Source: Pseudomonadota bacterium (GTDB lineage: Bacteria > Pseudomonadota > Alphaproteobacteria > Rhizobiales > Xanthobacteraceae). From it: a DNA stretch of 64,000 nucleotides. Below, piece after piece: positions 26,225 through 34,021 of this stretch. The position numbers were made by a program, and so were the translations under genes. The notes beneath the pieces were generated by a model. It saw only the letters and a list, made by a program, of their open reading frames with translations, did no database searches and had not been told where the DNA came from. The number at the start of each line of letters is the position of its first letter. Position 1 is the first letter of the stretch. The stretch covers positions 119,932-183,931 of the forward strand of contig JAFECJ010000004.1 of assembly GCA_018242205.1 (NCBI GenBank), in the 5' to 3' direction.

Positions 26225-27562
26225 CTATTCCTGCTCGGCCAAATCCTTGCGGAACGGCGCGGCCGCTGCAAGCTCTTCCGACGCCGCCTCGACATAGGCC
26301 CGCTCGCGCTCGAGGTAGTCGGCGATCGCCCGGCGCAAAGCCGGGTTCGAGATGTAATGGGCCGAATAGGTCGTGTGGGGCAGGTAGCCGCGCGCCAGCT
26401 TGTGCTCGCCCTGGGCGCCGGCCTCGACCCATTTCAGCTTGTGCCGGATGGCGTAGTCGATGGCCTGATAGTAGCAGACCTCGAAATGCAGGAACGGGTG
26501 GTGCTCGATGGCGCCCCAGTTGCGGCCGTACAGCGTGTCGGCGCCTAGGAAGTTGATGGCTCCGGCGATATAGCGCCCGGCGCGCTTGGCCATGATGAGG
26601 ACAATACGGTCGGCCATGCTTTCGCCGATCAGCGAAAAGAACTCGCGCGTCAAATACGGGCTGCCCCATTTGCGCGATCCGGTATCCATGTAGAAGGCGA
26701 AGAAGGCATCCCAAGCGTCTTCGGTCAGGTCCTTGCCGGTGAGGCAGACGATATCGATGCCGGAGCTGAGCGCCTCCTTGCGTTCGCGGCGGATGGTCTT
26801 GCGCTTGCGCGAAGACAGCGCAGCGAGGAAGTCGTCGAAGCCGGCGTAGCCGGTGTTCTCGAAATGAAACTGCTGGTCGGTGCGCTGCAGGTAGCCACGC
26901 TCGCCGAGCATCCGCCATTCCGGCTCGGTGCAGAACGTAACGTGCGCCGACGACAGATCGTTGGCGTCGGTCAGCTTGGCGAGCGCTTCAGCGAGTGCGT
27001 CGCGGATGCCGCCGGCCTGCGGACCGGGCCGGGCGAGCAGGCGGGGACCGGTGACGGGCGTGAACGGCACCGACACCTGGAGCTTGGGGTAGTAGTCGCC
27101 GCCCGCGCGTTCGAAGGCGTCCGCCCAGCCGTGATCGAACACGTATTCCCCGCGCGAGTGGCTCTTCACGTAGCAGGGCGCGGCGCCGAGCAACCGGCCT
27201 TTCGGTGTTTCGGCGATCAGATAGCGGGGTTGCCAGCCGGTCCGGCCACCGACGCAATACGCCTGTTCAAGAGACAGAAGAAAATCATGAGAAACAAATG
27301 GGTTATCTGTGAATCCTCGTGTGGATAAGTCTGGTGATAACTCGTCCTCAGATTTCACACGAAGATCACTGTTGTCCTCAGGCGATCTGTGGACAAGAGA
27401 GCGGTCCACGGTAGCGGTGGATGAACGCTCCACAGGAGCCTGTGGAGATGTGGAGAGCGCGCTCGTCCGATCCGTCAAATGGCCGGCGCAAGCATCCCAA
27501 TCGGCCGCGGAAATCTCCGCCAGACTGGGCACCATGCGGATGCGAATATCGTGGTCAGGCAT
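26225..27562 (-). CDS. GNAT-fold acyltransferase (peptidogalycan/FemAB-like, DUF482) with an in-frame insert
   Basis: A 445-residue protein of the DUF482 GNAT family. The family start IRIRMVPSLAEISAADWDAC is followed after an unusual stretch by NPFVSHDFLLSLE. Later landmarks are GWQPRYLIAETPKGRLLGAAPCYVKSHSRGEYVFDHGWADAFE, LSSRKRKTIRRERKEA and HPFLHFEVCYYQAIDYAIRHKLKWVEAGAQGEHKLARGY. Residues about 30-86 are a Ser/Thr/Asp-rich insert absent from relatives I know. Its DNA is more AT-rich than the surroundings and holds DnaA-box-like sequences. The acyl acceptor is unknown. Confidence 0.85.
   Translation of the reverse strand: MPDHDIRIRMVPSLAEISAADWDACAGHLTDRTSALSTSPQAPVERSSTATVDRSLVHRSPEDNSDLRVKSEDELSPDLSTRGFTDNPFVSHDFLLSLEQAYCVGGRTGWQPRYLIAETPKGRLLGAAPCYVKSHSRGEYVFDHGWADAFERAGGDYYPKLQVSVPFTPVTGPRLLARPGPQAGGIRDALAEALAKLTDANDLSSAHVTFCTEPEWRMLGERGYLQRTDQQFHFENTGYAGFDDFLAALSSRKRKTIRRERKEALSSGIDIVCLTGKDLTEDAWDAFFAFYMDTGSRKWGSPYLTREFFSLIGESMADRIVLIMAKRAGRYIAGAINFLGADTLYGRNWGAIEHHPFLHFEVCYYQAIDYAIRHKLKWVEAGAQGEHKLARGYLPHTTYSAHYISNPALRRAIADYLERERAYVEAASEELAAAAPFRKDLAEQE
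27320..27455. promoter_or_regulatory. Cluster of DnaA-box-like sequences inside the GNAT gene
   Basis: TGTGGATAA at 27320-27328 is a perfect DnaA box (TTATCCACA on the other strand), and TGTGGACAA at 27388-27396 differs at one position. Further TGTGGA or TCCACA hexamers start at 27429, 27441 and 27449, with two more just outside at 27593 and 27614. A palindrome CTCCACAGG-AG-CCTGTGGAG spans 27428-27447. The left flank (27275-27315) is AT-rich. This could be a DnaA-binding site or origin; it is unproven. Confidence 0.35.
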
Positions 27563-27642
27563 TGCCAGAGAATAACCGACTTGAGCGGCTTTTGTGGACG
27601 ACGCCGCTGGCGCTGTGGATTGGCCCGGGCGTCGCTCGGGTG

Positions 27643-27906
27643 TCACGGACAGATGATGATCGCGTAGCCGGTCGGACCTTCCCACGTCTCTTCGTTCACA
27701 GCGTGGCAACCGGCCGGCATCGGCCGGCAACCAGCCTTGGTACAGACGATGTCACCCGGGCGGTACTGCTCGCGTGAGGCATCGCGGCTGCGTTCGGCCG
27801 GCGGCTTGGCGCGCGGTACATGGGTCGTCTGCGCTGCGGCGCCGGCCCATGGCAAGGCCATGCCAGCGAGAAGAATGGAGGTGAGGCTGGGGCGGAGAAG
27901 CGGCAT
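27643..27906 (-). CDS. Small secreted four-cysteine protein, copy 1
   Basis: An 87-residue protein with a signal peptide (MPLLRPSLTSILLAGMALPWAGAAA would be cut near residue 25) and a mature part of about 60 residues. The mature part has four Cys in the pattern CTKAGC...AGCH...IIIC. Two paralogues follow at 28129 and 28531 with the same layout. The strictly ended C-terminal ICP and the CTxxGC element imply two disulphides or a metal site. No function is known to me for this family. Confidence 0.75.
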   Translation of the reverse strand: MPLLRPSLTSILLAGMALPWAGAAAQTTHVPRAKPPAERSRDASREQYRPGDIVCTKAGCRPMPAGCHAVNEETWEGPTGYAIIICP

Positions 27907-28128
27907 GAGTCGTCCTTGAATTCCCGGCGGCCTTGCCTCCTACGAGGCAGCGCGCCGCCGCCGGACCAATCTAGCCGGACAGGGCCGCTTTCGTGATCAC
28001 GGTCCCGTCAATGACGGAACTGGTCAAAGCCGTGAGGCTCACGCCATATGCAAAGCCGAGCGACGCGCCCGGAGACCGGACGCGCCACCCGTTCTGTCGT
28101 TATCGCATCGGCCCGTAGGCCGATGGCA

Positions 28129-28398
28129 TTACGGGCAGACGATAACCTGGTAGCCCGGCTCCTGACCGGCCTGCGGCGCGGCATGGCACTGCGCCGGCAC
28201 CAGCTTGCAGCCGGCTCTGGTGCAGGCGACGTTGTCCCGAACTTCTGCATGGGACCGCGTTGCGACATATCGGGCGTGGGGGGTCTTGCTCGATGCGGCG
28301 GATGCGGATGAGGTGGGTAAGGTCAGCGCCGCTGTTAAGGCAAGAGCGCACAGGGCAAGCACGTCAGCGCGGACCGCGCGGCGATACACGTTCGTCAT
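28129..28398 (-). CDS. Small secreted four-cysteine protein, copy 2
   Basis: An 89-residue exported protein: signal segment VLALCALALTAALTLPTSSASA, then a basic linker and the conserved block CTRAGCKLVPAQCH followed by GYQVIVC at the end. The spacing matches copies 1 and 3. Starts at 28398, 28410 or 28431 are possible; I chose MTNVYRR because a GAGAG element lies just upstream. Confidence 0.75.
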   Translation of the reverse strand: MTNVYRRAVRADVLALCALALTAALTLPTSSASAASSKTPHARYVATRSHAEVRDNVACTRAGCKLVPAQCHAAPQAGQEPGYQVIVCP

Positions 28399-28530
28399 TT
28401 CAGCTCTCATTTTTGGAATGTTGAACGCCACACCACGGTTCCACCCGTGATGCGCGCCTTGCCCTTGTCCGTTAGCTAGGCGTCCGCCGTATTTCGACCA
28501 CTTTCAAATTCGAGGGGCTGATCCGCAAAA

Positions 28531-28806
28531 TCAGCGGCAGACAATGACATCGAATCCGCTCGGCATGCCGTCCCAGCGATAGCCGGTCTGCGGGTGACAG
28601 TTCGGCGGGATCGGATGGCAGCCGAAGGCAGTGCAGGCGATCTGGCGACTGCCGCGCCGGTGCGGGCGATAGGGCTTCACGGCCTTTTTCGTCACATGCG
28701 ACGATCGCTGTTGCGCCGTTTGCGCGCTCGATGTTTCCGCCGGTGCGGCCGCAGCGATGGCCATGCCGAAGGCGATGACCGCGATGATGGTCACATATCG
28801 ATGCAT
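28531..28806 (-). CDS. Small secreted four-cysteine protein, copy 3
   Basis: A 91-residue exported protein with a signal peptide (YVTIIAVIAFGMAIAAAAPAE) and a very basic linker (KKAVKPYRPHRRGSR). The conserved block CTAFGCHPIPPNCH and the end GFDVIVCR are shared with the two paralogues on its left. It is the most basic of the three. All three are on the minus strand with gaps of about 130-220 bases, so they could be one transcription unit or separate units. Confidence 0.75.
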   Translation of the reverse strand: MHRYVTIIAVIAFGMAIAAAAPAETSSAQTAQQRSSHVTKKAVKPYRPHRRGSRQIACTAFGCHPIPPNCHPQTGYRWDGMPSGFDVIVCR

Positions 28807-28855
28807 GTCGCGATAACCCTGCGTTTTCGCGATGGTTCCGGTCGGCTCGCCGGCG

Positions 28856-29617
28856 TCAATCCGGGCGGAATCCCTCGAAGATCATCTGGTCGGCGTAGCG
28901 CTCCGCCGTGGCGCGGTCCGCCGGGCTGCGCACGGTCCAGGTGAGCAGCGGCAGGCCGAACCAATGCCGCGCCAGCCATGGCGCCGCCGCCGGCAGTTCC
29001 TTGACCGAATAGGCGACGAATTGCGGCCGGGTCGACGGCGCGTGCAGGAAGAAGGCGAGATTGCGTTTCATCGCCGGCGACAGCCCGGCCCATTCGGCAT
29101 GGCTGTAGTGCCGTTCGGCAACGATGCCGCGGGTCAGCGATGGCGCCAGCGTCCGCAGCGTCGCAATCGGCGCCGGATCGAACGACATCACGGCGACGGC
29201 GCCGCGATAGCCGGCGAGCACCAGCGCGACGCGGCGGGCGAGCCGCAGATCGCCGTCGAAGCGGCTCTTGAGTTCGATCACCAGCGGCACGCGGCCGTCG
29301 ACCAGCTCGCACAGGTCCGACAAAGTCAGCATCCGGTCCGCGGTGGCCTTGAACGGCACGACCTCGAGCGCGGCGGCCGGCAGGCTGGCGAGCGGCGCGT
29401 TGCCCTCGGTCAGGCGGCCGAGCGTGTCGTCGTGATGCACCATGGCTTCGCCGTCGGCCGAGACCTGGACGTCGCATTCGATGCCGTAATCGCCGGCGAT
29501 GGCGGCGGCGAAAGCCGACGCCGTATTCTCGATGACGCCGGCCGCGGCGTCATGCAGCCCGCGATGAGCGATCGGCCGCAGCGTGAGCCAGTCCGGCCGG
29601 GGGTTATTTGAGCGCAT
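28856..29617 (-). CDS. Glycerophosphodiester phosphodiesterase family protein
   Basis: A 253-residue TIM-barrel enzyme that cleaves glycerophosphodiesters to glycerol 3-phosphate and an alcohol. Family motifs are PIAHRGLHD with the catalytic His-Arg pair, ENTASAFAAAIAGDYGIECDVQVSADGEAMVHHDDTLGRLT with metal ligands and the second His, and LVIELKSRF. No signal peptide is seen, so a cytoplasmic (UgpQ-like) role is likely. The chosen start ATG lies within a dispersed palindrome. Confidence 0.92.
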   Translation of the reverse strand: MRSNNPRPDWLTLRPIAHRGLHDAAAGVIENTASAFAAAIAGDYGIECDVQVSADGEAMVHHDDTLGRLTEGNAPLASLPAAALEVVPFKATADRMLTLSDLCELVDGRVPLVIELKSRFDGDLRLARRVALVLAGYRGAVAVMSFDPAPIATLRTLAPSLTRGIVAERHYSHAEWAGLSPAMKRNLAFFLHAPSTRPQFVAYSVKELPAAAPWLARHWFGLPLLTWTVRSPADRATAERYADQMIFEGFRPD

Positions 29618-29660
29618 GATCTGATCCGAAAACCGGTGCCCACTTTTCGGGATCATGCGC
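29612..29660. repeat. Palindromic repeat (GCGCATGAT...ATCATGCGC)
   Basis: GCGCATGAT at 29612 pairs with ATCATGCGC ending at 29660. Inside, GATCCGAAAA pairs imperfectly with CTTTTCGGGATC around an ACCGGTGCCCA loop. This element is common in Bradyrhizobium and related genomes. Here it covers the presumed start codon of the glycerophosphodiesterase gene and ends four bases from the ridA stop. Confidence 0.8.
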
Positions 29661-29663
29661 CGG

Positions 29664-30131
29664 TCAGGCGACCTCGAACAGGCCTTCGACCTCGACCGCG
29701 GCATTGGCCGGCAGCGCCGAGACGCCGACGGTGGAGCGGGCGTGGCGGCCCGTGTCTCCGAACACCTCGACCATCAGGTCGGAAGCGCCGTTCATCACCT
29801 TCGGCCCGTCGGCGTAGCCCGACGCCGAATTGATGAAGCCGCCGAGCCGCACCACGCGCACCACCTTGTCGAGGTCGCCGACAGCGGCCTTGACCTGGGC
29901 GATGAGATTGATGGCGCAGGCCCGCGCCGCCTTGTAGCCGTCTTCCGCCGAGACCGTGCCGCCGAGCTGTCCGGTGGCCACCAGTTTGCCTTCATGACCG
30001 AAGCACAGTTGTCCGGAGACGGTGAGCAGGTTGCCGCTGCGCACGGTCCCGACATAGTTGGCGATCGGCGCGGCCGGCGTCGGCAGGGTGATCCCGAGAT
30101 CGCTGAGCTTCTTTTCGATGGCGCCGGCCAT
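29664..30131 (-). CDS. RidA/YjgF/Rid family protein
   Basis: A 155-residue protein of the long-form Rid family (YjgH/Rv2704-like). It starts IEKKLSDLGITLPTPAAPIANYVGTVRSGNLLTVSGQLCF and includes KAARACAINLIAQVKAAVGDLDKVVRVVRLGGFIN and GRHARSTVGVSALPANAAVEVEGLFEV. The Arg of the RSTVGVSALP motif binds the carboxylate of enamine or imine intermediates in RidA. It probably hydrolyses reactive 2-aminoacrylate-like species. It lies upstream of the phosphodiesterase gene on the same strand. Confidence 0.9.
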   Translation of the reverse strand: MAGAIEKKLSDLGITLPTPAAPIANYVGTVRSGNLLTVSGQLCFGHEGKLVATGQLGGTVSAEDGYKAARACAINLIAQVKAAVGDLDKVVRVVRLGGFINSASGYADGPKVMNGASDLMVEVFGDTGRHARSTVGVSALPANAAVEVEGLFEVA

Positions 30132-30294
30132 GACGGTGTCCTTTCGCGGAGGGTGTATGAGCCGCGAAGTCTTGGCCGATTGGCCGCCGGGGCGCAAGGC
30201 GGGCAGGGGATCGCGGCGATGTCGCGGAGGACGCGCCTCGTTATTGCCCCTATCATCGCGCCCAATTGCGTTCCCTTCGTCGCCAGGATCGATC

Positions 30295-31200
30295 ATGAAA
30301 GCCATAGCCCGCACCGCCGCCCCGCTTGTCCTGGCCGTTCTGACAATGGCCTGTCTGGCGGGATCGCTCGACCGGCCGGCGGGCGCGGCGCCGATCGCGG
30401 CGCCGGTGCCGAGCGGCGAGGCGGCCAAGCCCGTGGTGCTCGCCTCGCATCGCGCCGTCTACGACCTCAAGCTGGCGCAATCGAGCGGCGCCCGCGGCGT
30501 CCAGGCGGTGCGCGGCCGCATCCTCTACGACTTTTCCGGCAGCGCCTGCGAAGGCTACGAACTCAATTTCCGCCAGGTGTCCGAACTCGACTCCGGCGAG
30601 GGCAAGACGGTGCTGAGCGACCTGCGCTCAACCACCTGGGAAAACGCCGACGCCACCAAATTCCGCTTCAACTCGGAAAACCTGCTCAACGACCGGACCA
30701 CCGACACCGTCGACGGCAGCGCCGAGCGCAAGGCTTCGGCGGTCTCGGTCGATCTCAAGCAGCCAAAGGACAAGACCTTCACGGTGCCGGCCGGTGTGGT
30801 GTTTCCGACCGAGCACATGCGCCGCATCATCGAGGCGGCGCGGGCCGGCAAGACCATTCTCGAATTTCCGGTCTATGACGGCTCCGAGACCGGCGAGAAG
30901 CTCTACAATACGCTGACCGTGATCGGGCAGGCGATCGATCCGCTCCAGCATCCGGTTAATGACGCCGGTGCCAAGGTTGCCGAGCTTGCCGGTATGCTGC
31001 GCTGGCCAGTGACCATCAGCTATTTCGACAAGAAGAGCGAGGAAGCAGAGCGTACCGGCGAACAGACGCCGGTCTATTCCATCGCCTTCGAACTCTACGC
31101 GAACGGCATCTCGCGGGCGCTAACGCTGTATTACAACGACTTCTCGATCAAGGGCGAATTGACCTCGCTGGATATGAAGAAAGAGAAGCCGTGCAAGTGA
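30295..31200 (+). CDS. eipB: EipB-like cell-envelope integrity protein (DUF1849)
   Basis: A 301-residue periplasmic protein with a signal peptide (LVLAVLTMACLAGS). The mature part starts VVLASHRAVYDLKLAQSSGARGVQAVRGRILYDFSGSACEGYELNFR, which matches the DUF1849/EipB family. Two Cys, at about residues 85 and 300, correspond to the disulphide that closes the beta-spiral of Brucella EipB. EipB supports envelope integrity in Brucella; the same is inferred here. CAGGA precedes the ATG and the gene is alone on its strand. Confidence 0.85.
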   Translation: MKAIARTAAPLVLAVLTMACLAGSLDRPAGAAPIAAPVPSGEAAKPVVLASHRAVYDLKLAQSSGARGVQAVRGRILYDFSGSACEGYELNFRQVSELDSGEGKTVLSDLRSTTWENADATKFRFNSENLLNDRTTDTVDGSAERKASAVSVDLKQPKDKTFTVPAGVVFPTEHMRRIIEAARAGKTILEFPVYDGSETGEKLYNTLTVIGQAIDPLQHPVNDAGAKVAELAGMLRWPVTISYFDKKSEEAERTGEQTPVYSIAFELYANGISRALTLYYNDFSIKGELTSLDMKKEKPCK

Positions 31201-31222
31201 CGGCTTCCACCGCAAGACCTGC

Positions 31223-31951
31223 CTAACTCGCGCTTGCATTGCACGGCGCCGAGCAGTCCGCCCGGCCGGGCGCCGGTATATATTGGCGAACGCCGCGAGG
31301 ATCGAGCGTGAACAGCGGCTCTAGATCGCCGCGGAGCTCACGGCTGTCGGACACGGTGAGTGACCGGTTGTCGAGAATGTACCAGTGCCTCTTTAGCCGT
31401 ACCGCGACCACCAGGTGGCTGCTCGTCGGCGAGGGCGGTTGCGGCCGTTTGATGCGGACGATCACCAGGCGCAGGTCGTCCGGCGCGATGCCGGCATCGA
31501 GCAGCGCCGCATATTTCACCACGGCGTATTGCTTGCAACTGCCAATCCCGGATTCGAGCGATTGCAGCGGCGAGGTCCATTGCGACGGTGGGCCGCTGGC
31601 ACGGACCGGCTTGAGCGCGAGGTTGACCGCGCGATTGATGCGCCCGAGGCGGCCGAGGCCATCATCGCGGCCGCCTTGCTTGCCGATGGCGATGAAGTGG
31701 CGCGCTGCGGCGGAGGTGCAGGCCGCCGGCTCGACCCGGCATTGCGCGACGATGCGTTGATCCGTCTGCAACTCGGCTTGAAGCTGGCGCCACGTCGCCG
31801 CCAATGGCCCGTCGGCGGCGGCAACCGTCGCCTCAGCGAAAGGTTCGTCAGAGCCGGCATTCTCCGCCTGCGCCCTCGGGCCGAACAGCAACAGGCCCGC
31901 GGCCAGCGCTGCGCCGGCTGTCAGAAGTCGAAGCGGTCGACCTTGGCCCAT
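31223..31951 (-). CDS. Transglutaminase-like cysteine peptidase (BTLCP/DUF920)
   Basis: A 242-residue exported protein with signal peptide (LLTAGAALAAGLLLFGPRAQA). The papain-like triad reads Cys139 in SGIGSCKQYA, His179 in SSHLVVAV and Asp194 in YILDNR. The family includes LapG, which cleaves surface adhesins, but no LapD partner is in the window. A single base separates it from the dinB stop, so it is probably the last gene of the DUF3572-dinB operon. Confidence 0.88.
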   Translation of the reverse strand: MGQGRPLRLLTAGAALAAGLLLFGPRAQAENAGSDEPFAEATVAAADGPLAATWRQLQAELQTDQRIVAQCRVEPAACTSAAARHFIAIGKQGGRDDGLGRLGRINRAVNLALKPVRASGPPSQWTSPLQSLESGIGSCKQYAVVKYAALLDAGIAPDDLRLVIVRIKRPQPPSPTSSHLVVAVRLKRHWYILDNRSLTVSDSRELRGDLEPLFTLDPRGVRQYIPAPGRADCSAPCNASAS

Positions 31952-31952
31952 C

Positions 31953-33203
31953 CTAGTCTTCCTCGATCGTCAGACCTTTCACCACCGCGGCCTTGCCGAA
32001 CTTCTCCCGCAGTTTGTCGACCGCGTGTTCGGCGAGTGCATCGCGCCGGTCGATCAGGTCGGCCATGTCCTCGCCGATGGCGTCCTCGAGCTGGCTGACG
32101 CCGATGCCGATCAAGCGGAAGCGGGTCGTGCCGACTTCGTTTCGCAGCATATCGCGTCCGGCGGCAAAGACGCGGCTGGCTAATTGCGTCGGCGCGGTGA
32201 GAGAGCGCGCCCGGGTCCGGATCTTGAAGTCGGCGCTCTTGAGCTTGAGCGTCACGGTCGAGCCTGACAGGTGCGCGGCCTTGAGCCGTGACGATACCTT
32301 TTCGGTCAACTCCCACAAGGTCAGTTCCAGCGGCCGGAAATCGCTGATGTCGGTATTGAAGGTCGTTTCCGCCGAGACGCTCTTGGTCTCGCGCTCGGGA
32401 TCGACTTTGCGGGTATCGATGCCGCGCGCCAGCCGCGACAGCCGCAATCCTTCTTCGCCGTAACGGCGTATCAGGTCGCGTTCGTCGGTCCGCTGCAGGT
32501 CGGCGATGACACGGAAGCCGTCATTGGCGAGCTTCGACGCACTCACTGCGCCGACGCCGTAGATGAAACCGACCGGGCGAGGGGCGAGAAACGAAACCGC
32601 CTCGGCGGGGCTGATTACGGCAAAGCCGCGCGGCTTGTCGAGATCGGACGCGATCTTGGCGAGGAATTTGTTGGCCGACAGGCCGATCGACACCGTGATG
32701 CCGATGTCACGCTCGACATCTCTGGCAAACTTCGCCAGCACCTTGGCGGCGCTCATGCCGTGCAGCCGCTCGGTTCCGGTGAGATCGAGAAAGGCTTCGT
32801 CAATCGATAAAGGCTCGACCAAGGGTGTCAGCGCCAGCATCGCGGCACGCACCTGGCGGCCGACGGCGACATATTTTTGCATGTTCGGTTTGATCACGGT
32901 CGCCTGCGGACAACGGCTCATGGCCTCGAACATCGGCATGGCCGAGCGCACGCCATAGGTGCGGGCGATGTAGCAGCAGGTCGAGACCACGCCGCGCTTG
33001 CCGCCGCCGACGATCAACGGCTTGTCGGCCAGCGAAGGATCGTCGCGCTTCTCTATCGTGGCGTAGAAAGCGTCGCAATCGATATGCGCGACCGACAAGG
33101 TCGCGAGTTCAGGATGGCGCACGAGCCGCGGCGAGCCGCAGGCCAGGCAGCGTTTCGCTGTCTCGGCCATGTCGGTCAGGCAATCGCGGCAGAACGCGTT
33201 CAC
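31953..33203 (-). CDS. dinB: DNA polymerase IV with N-terminal zinc-ribbon extension
   Basis: A 416-residue Y-family polymerase for translesion synthesis. The catalytic acids are Asp42 and Asp44 (HIDCDAFYA) and Asp135-Glu136 (SIDEAFLD). An N-terminal CRDC...CLAC pair (residues 5-23) forms a probable zinc ribbon seen in Rhizobiales DinB but not in E. coli. The start is GTG, giving a four-base overlap with the stop of the DUF3572 gene. No SOS box (GAAC-N7-GTTC) is visible upstream of the operon. Confidence 0.93.
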   Translation of the reverse strand: MNAFCRDCLTDMAETAKRCLACGSPRLVRHPELATLSVAHIDCDAFYATIEKRDDPSLADKPLIVGGGKRGVVSTCCYIARTYGVRSAMPMFEAMSRCPQATVIKPNMQKYVAVGRQVRAAMLALTPLVEPLSIDEAFLDLTGTERLHGMSAAKVLAKFARDVERDIGITVSIGLSANKFLAKIASDLDKPRGFAVISPAEAVSFLAPRPVGFIYGVGAVSASKLANDGFRVIADLQRTDERDLIRRYGEEGLRLSRLARGIDTRKVDPERETKSVSAETTFNTDISDFRPLELTLWELTEKVSSRLKAAHLSGSTVTLKLKSADFKIRTRARSLTAPTQLASRVFAAGRDMLRNEVGTTRFRLIGIGVSQLEDAIGEDMADLIDRRDALAEHAVDKLREKFGKAAVVKGLTIEED

Positions 33204-33499
33204 GGGATTTCGCGCTCCCAGGGCTGGCCGCCGAGCGCGGTATGGGCGCGGAAAATGTCGTCGGGCGCGCAGGACGCCGCCGCGGTGAATTCCCGCGCCA
33301 TGGTCTCGTCGGAAGCGAGGTAGGCGAGCACGCCGGCAAGGAAGCCGGACGCGCTTGCCGCCTCGCGAATCCCGCTTGGATCGAGGCCGGTGATGGAGAA
33401 GAAGCGGGTTAACCTTTCCGAATCTTCAGCAAGGAAGCCAAGTGCTTGAATTGCAAGCGCTTCTGCGGCCTCCGGTGACATGCCACGGGTGCCTTTCAT
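33200..33499 (-). CDS. DUF3572 family protein
   Basis: A 99-residue, mostly helical, soluble protein. The family pattern [37 protein letters not shown] is clear. It is the first gene of a unit with dinB, sharing GTGA with it. The family is restricted to alphaproteobacteria and has no known role; constant linkage to dinB would suggest a repair connection. Confidence 0.85.
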   Translation of the reverse strand: MKGTRGMSPEAAEALAIQALGFLAEDSERLTRFFSITGLDPSGIREAASASGFLAGVLAYLASDETMAREFTAAASCAPDDIFRAHTALGGQPWEREIP

Positions 33500-33625
33500 C
33501 GATCGGGTTTGCCTTTCCGTAAGAAATCCCCACTAACGTGACGTGTGATCATAGCCCACAGGCGCGGCCAGCCGGATGCCGCGACGACAGGGGCCGGGCG
33601 CTTCCTGGGGACAACGGGGCGGAAC

Positions 33626-33997
33626 ATGGCGAAGACCGTCCTGATCGTCGAGGACAACGAACTGAACATGAAGCTCTTCCACGATCTGCTGGAAGCGCAC
33701 GGCTACGACGTCGTCGGCACCCGCAGCGGCATCGATGCCCTGGATCTCGCCCGCCAGCACCGGCCCGATCTCATTCTAATGGATATCCAGCTTCCGGAAG
33801 TCTCCGGCCTCGAAGTCACCAAGTGGCTCAAGGACGATGCCGAGCTGAAGGTCATTCCGGTCGTCGCCGTTACCGCTTTCGCGATGAAGGGCGACGAAGA
33901 GCGCATCCGCGAGGGGGGCTGTGAGGCCTACCTCTCGAAACCGATCTCGGTGGGCAAGTTCATCGAGACCGTCCGTCACTTTCTCGGTCCGGCGTGA
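33626..33997 (+). CDS. divK: Single-domain response regulator DivK
   Basis: A 123-residue receiver-only protein. It starts [29 protein letters not shown], carries phospho-acceptor Asp53 in LILMDIQLP, Thr in [10 protein letters not shown] and Lys in [10 protein letters not shown]. The sequence and its place just before pleD match Caulobacter DivK, which acts through DivL-CckA to control CtrA and cell-cycle polarity. The pleD ATG is 24 bases downstream, so they form one operon. Confidence 0.95.
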   Translation: MAKTVLIVEDNELNMKLFHDLLEAHGYDVVGTRSGIDALDLARQHRPDLILMDIQLPEVSGLEVTKWLKDDAELKVIPVVAVTAFAMKGDEERIREGGCEAYLSKPISVGKFIETVRHFLGPA

Positions 33998-34021
33998 ACC
34001 GCCTCGTACCATGGTGTTGCA

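Noticed and set aside
33500..33625. SOS box upstream of the DUF3572-dinB operon
   Set aside because: No GAAC-N7-GTTC sequence is present in the gap.
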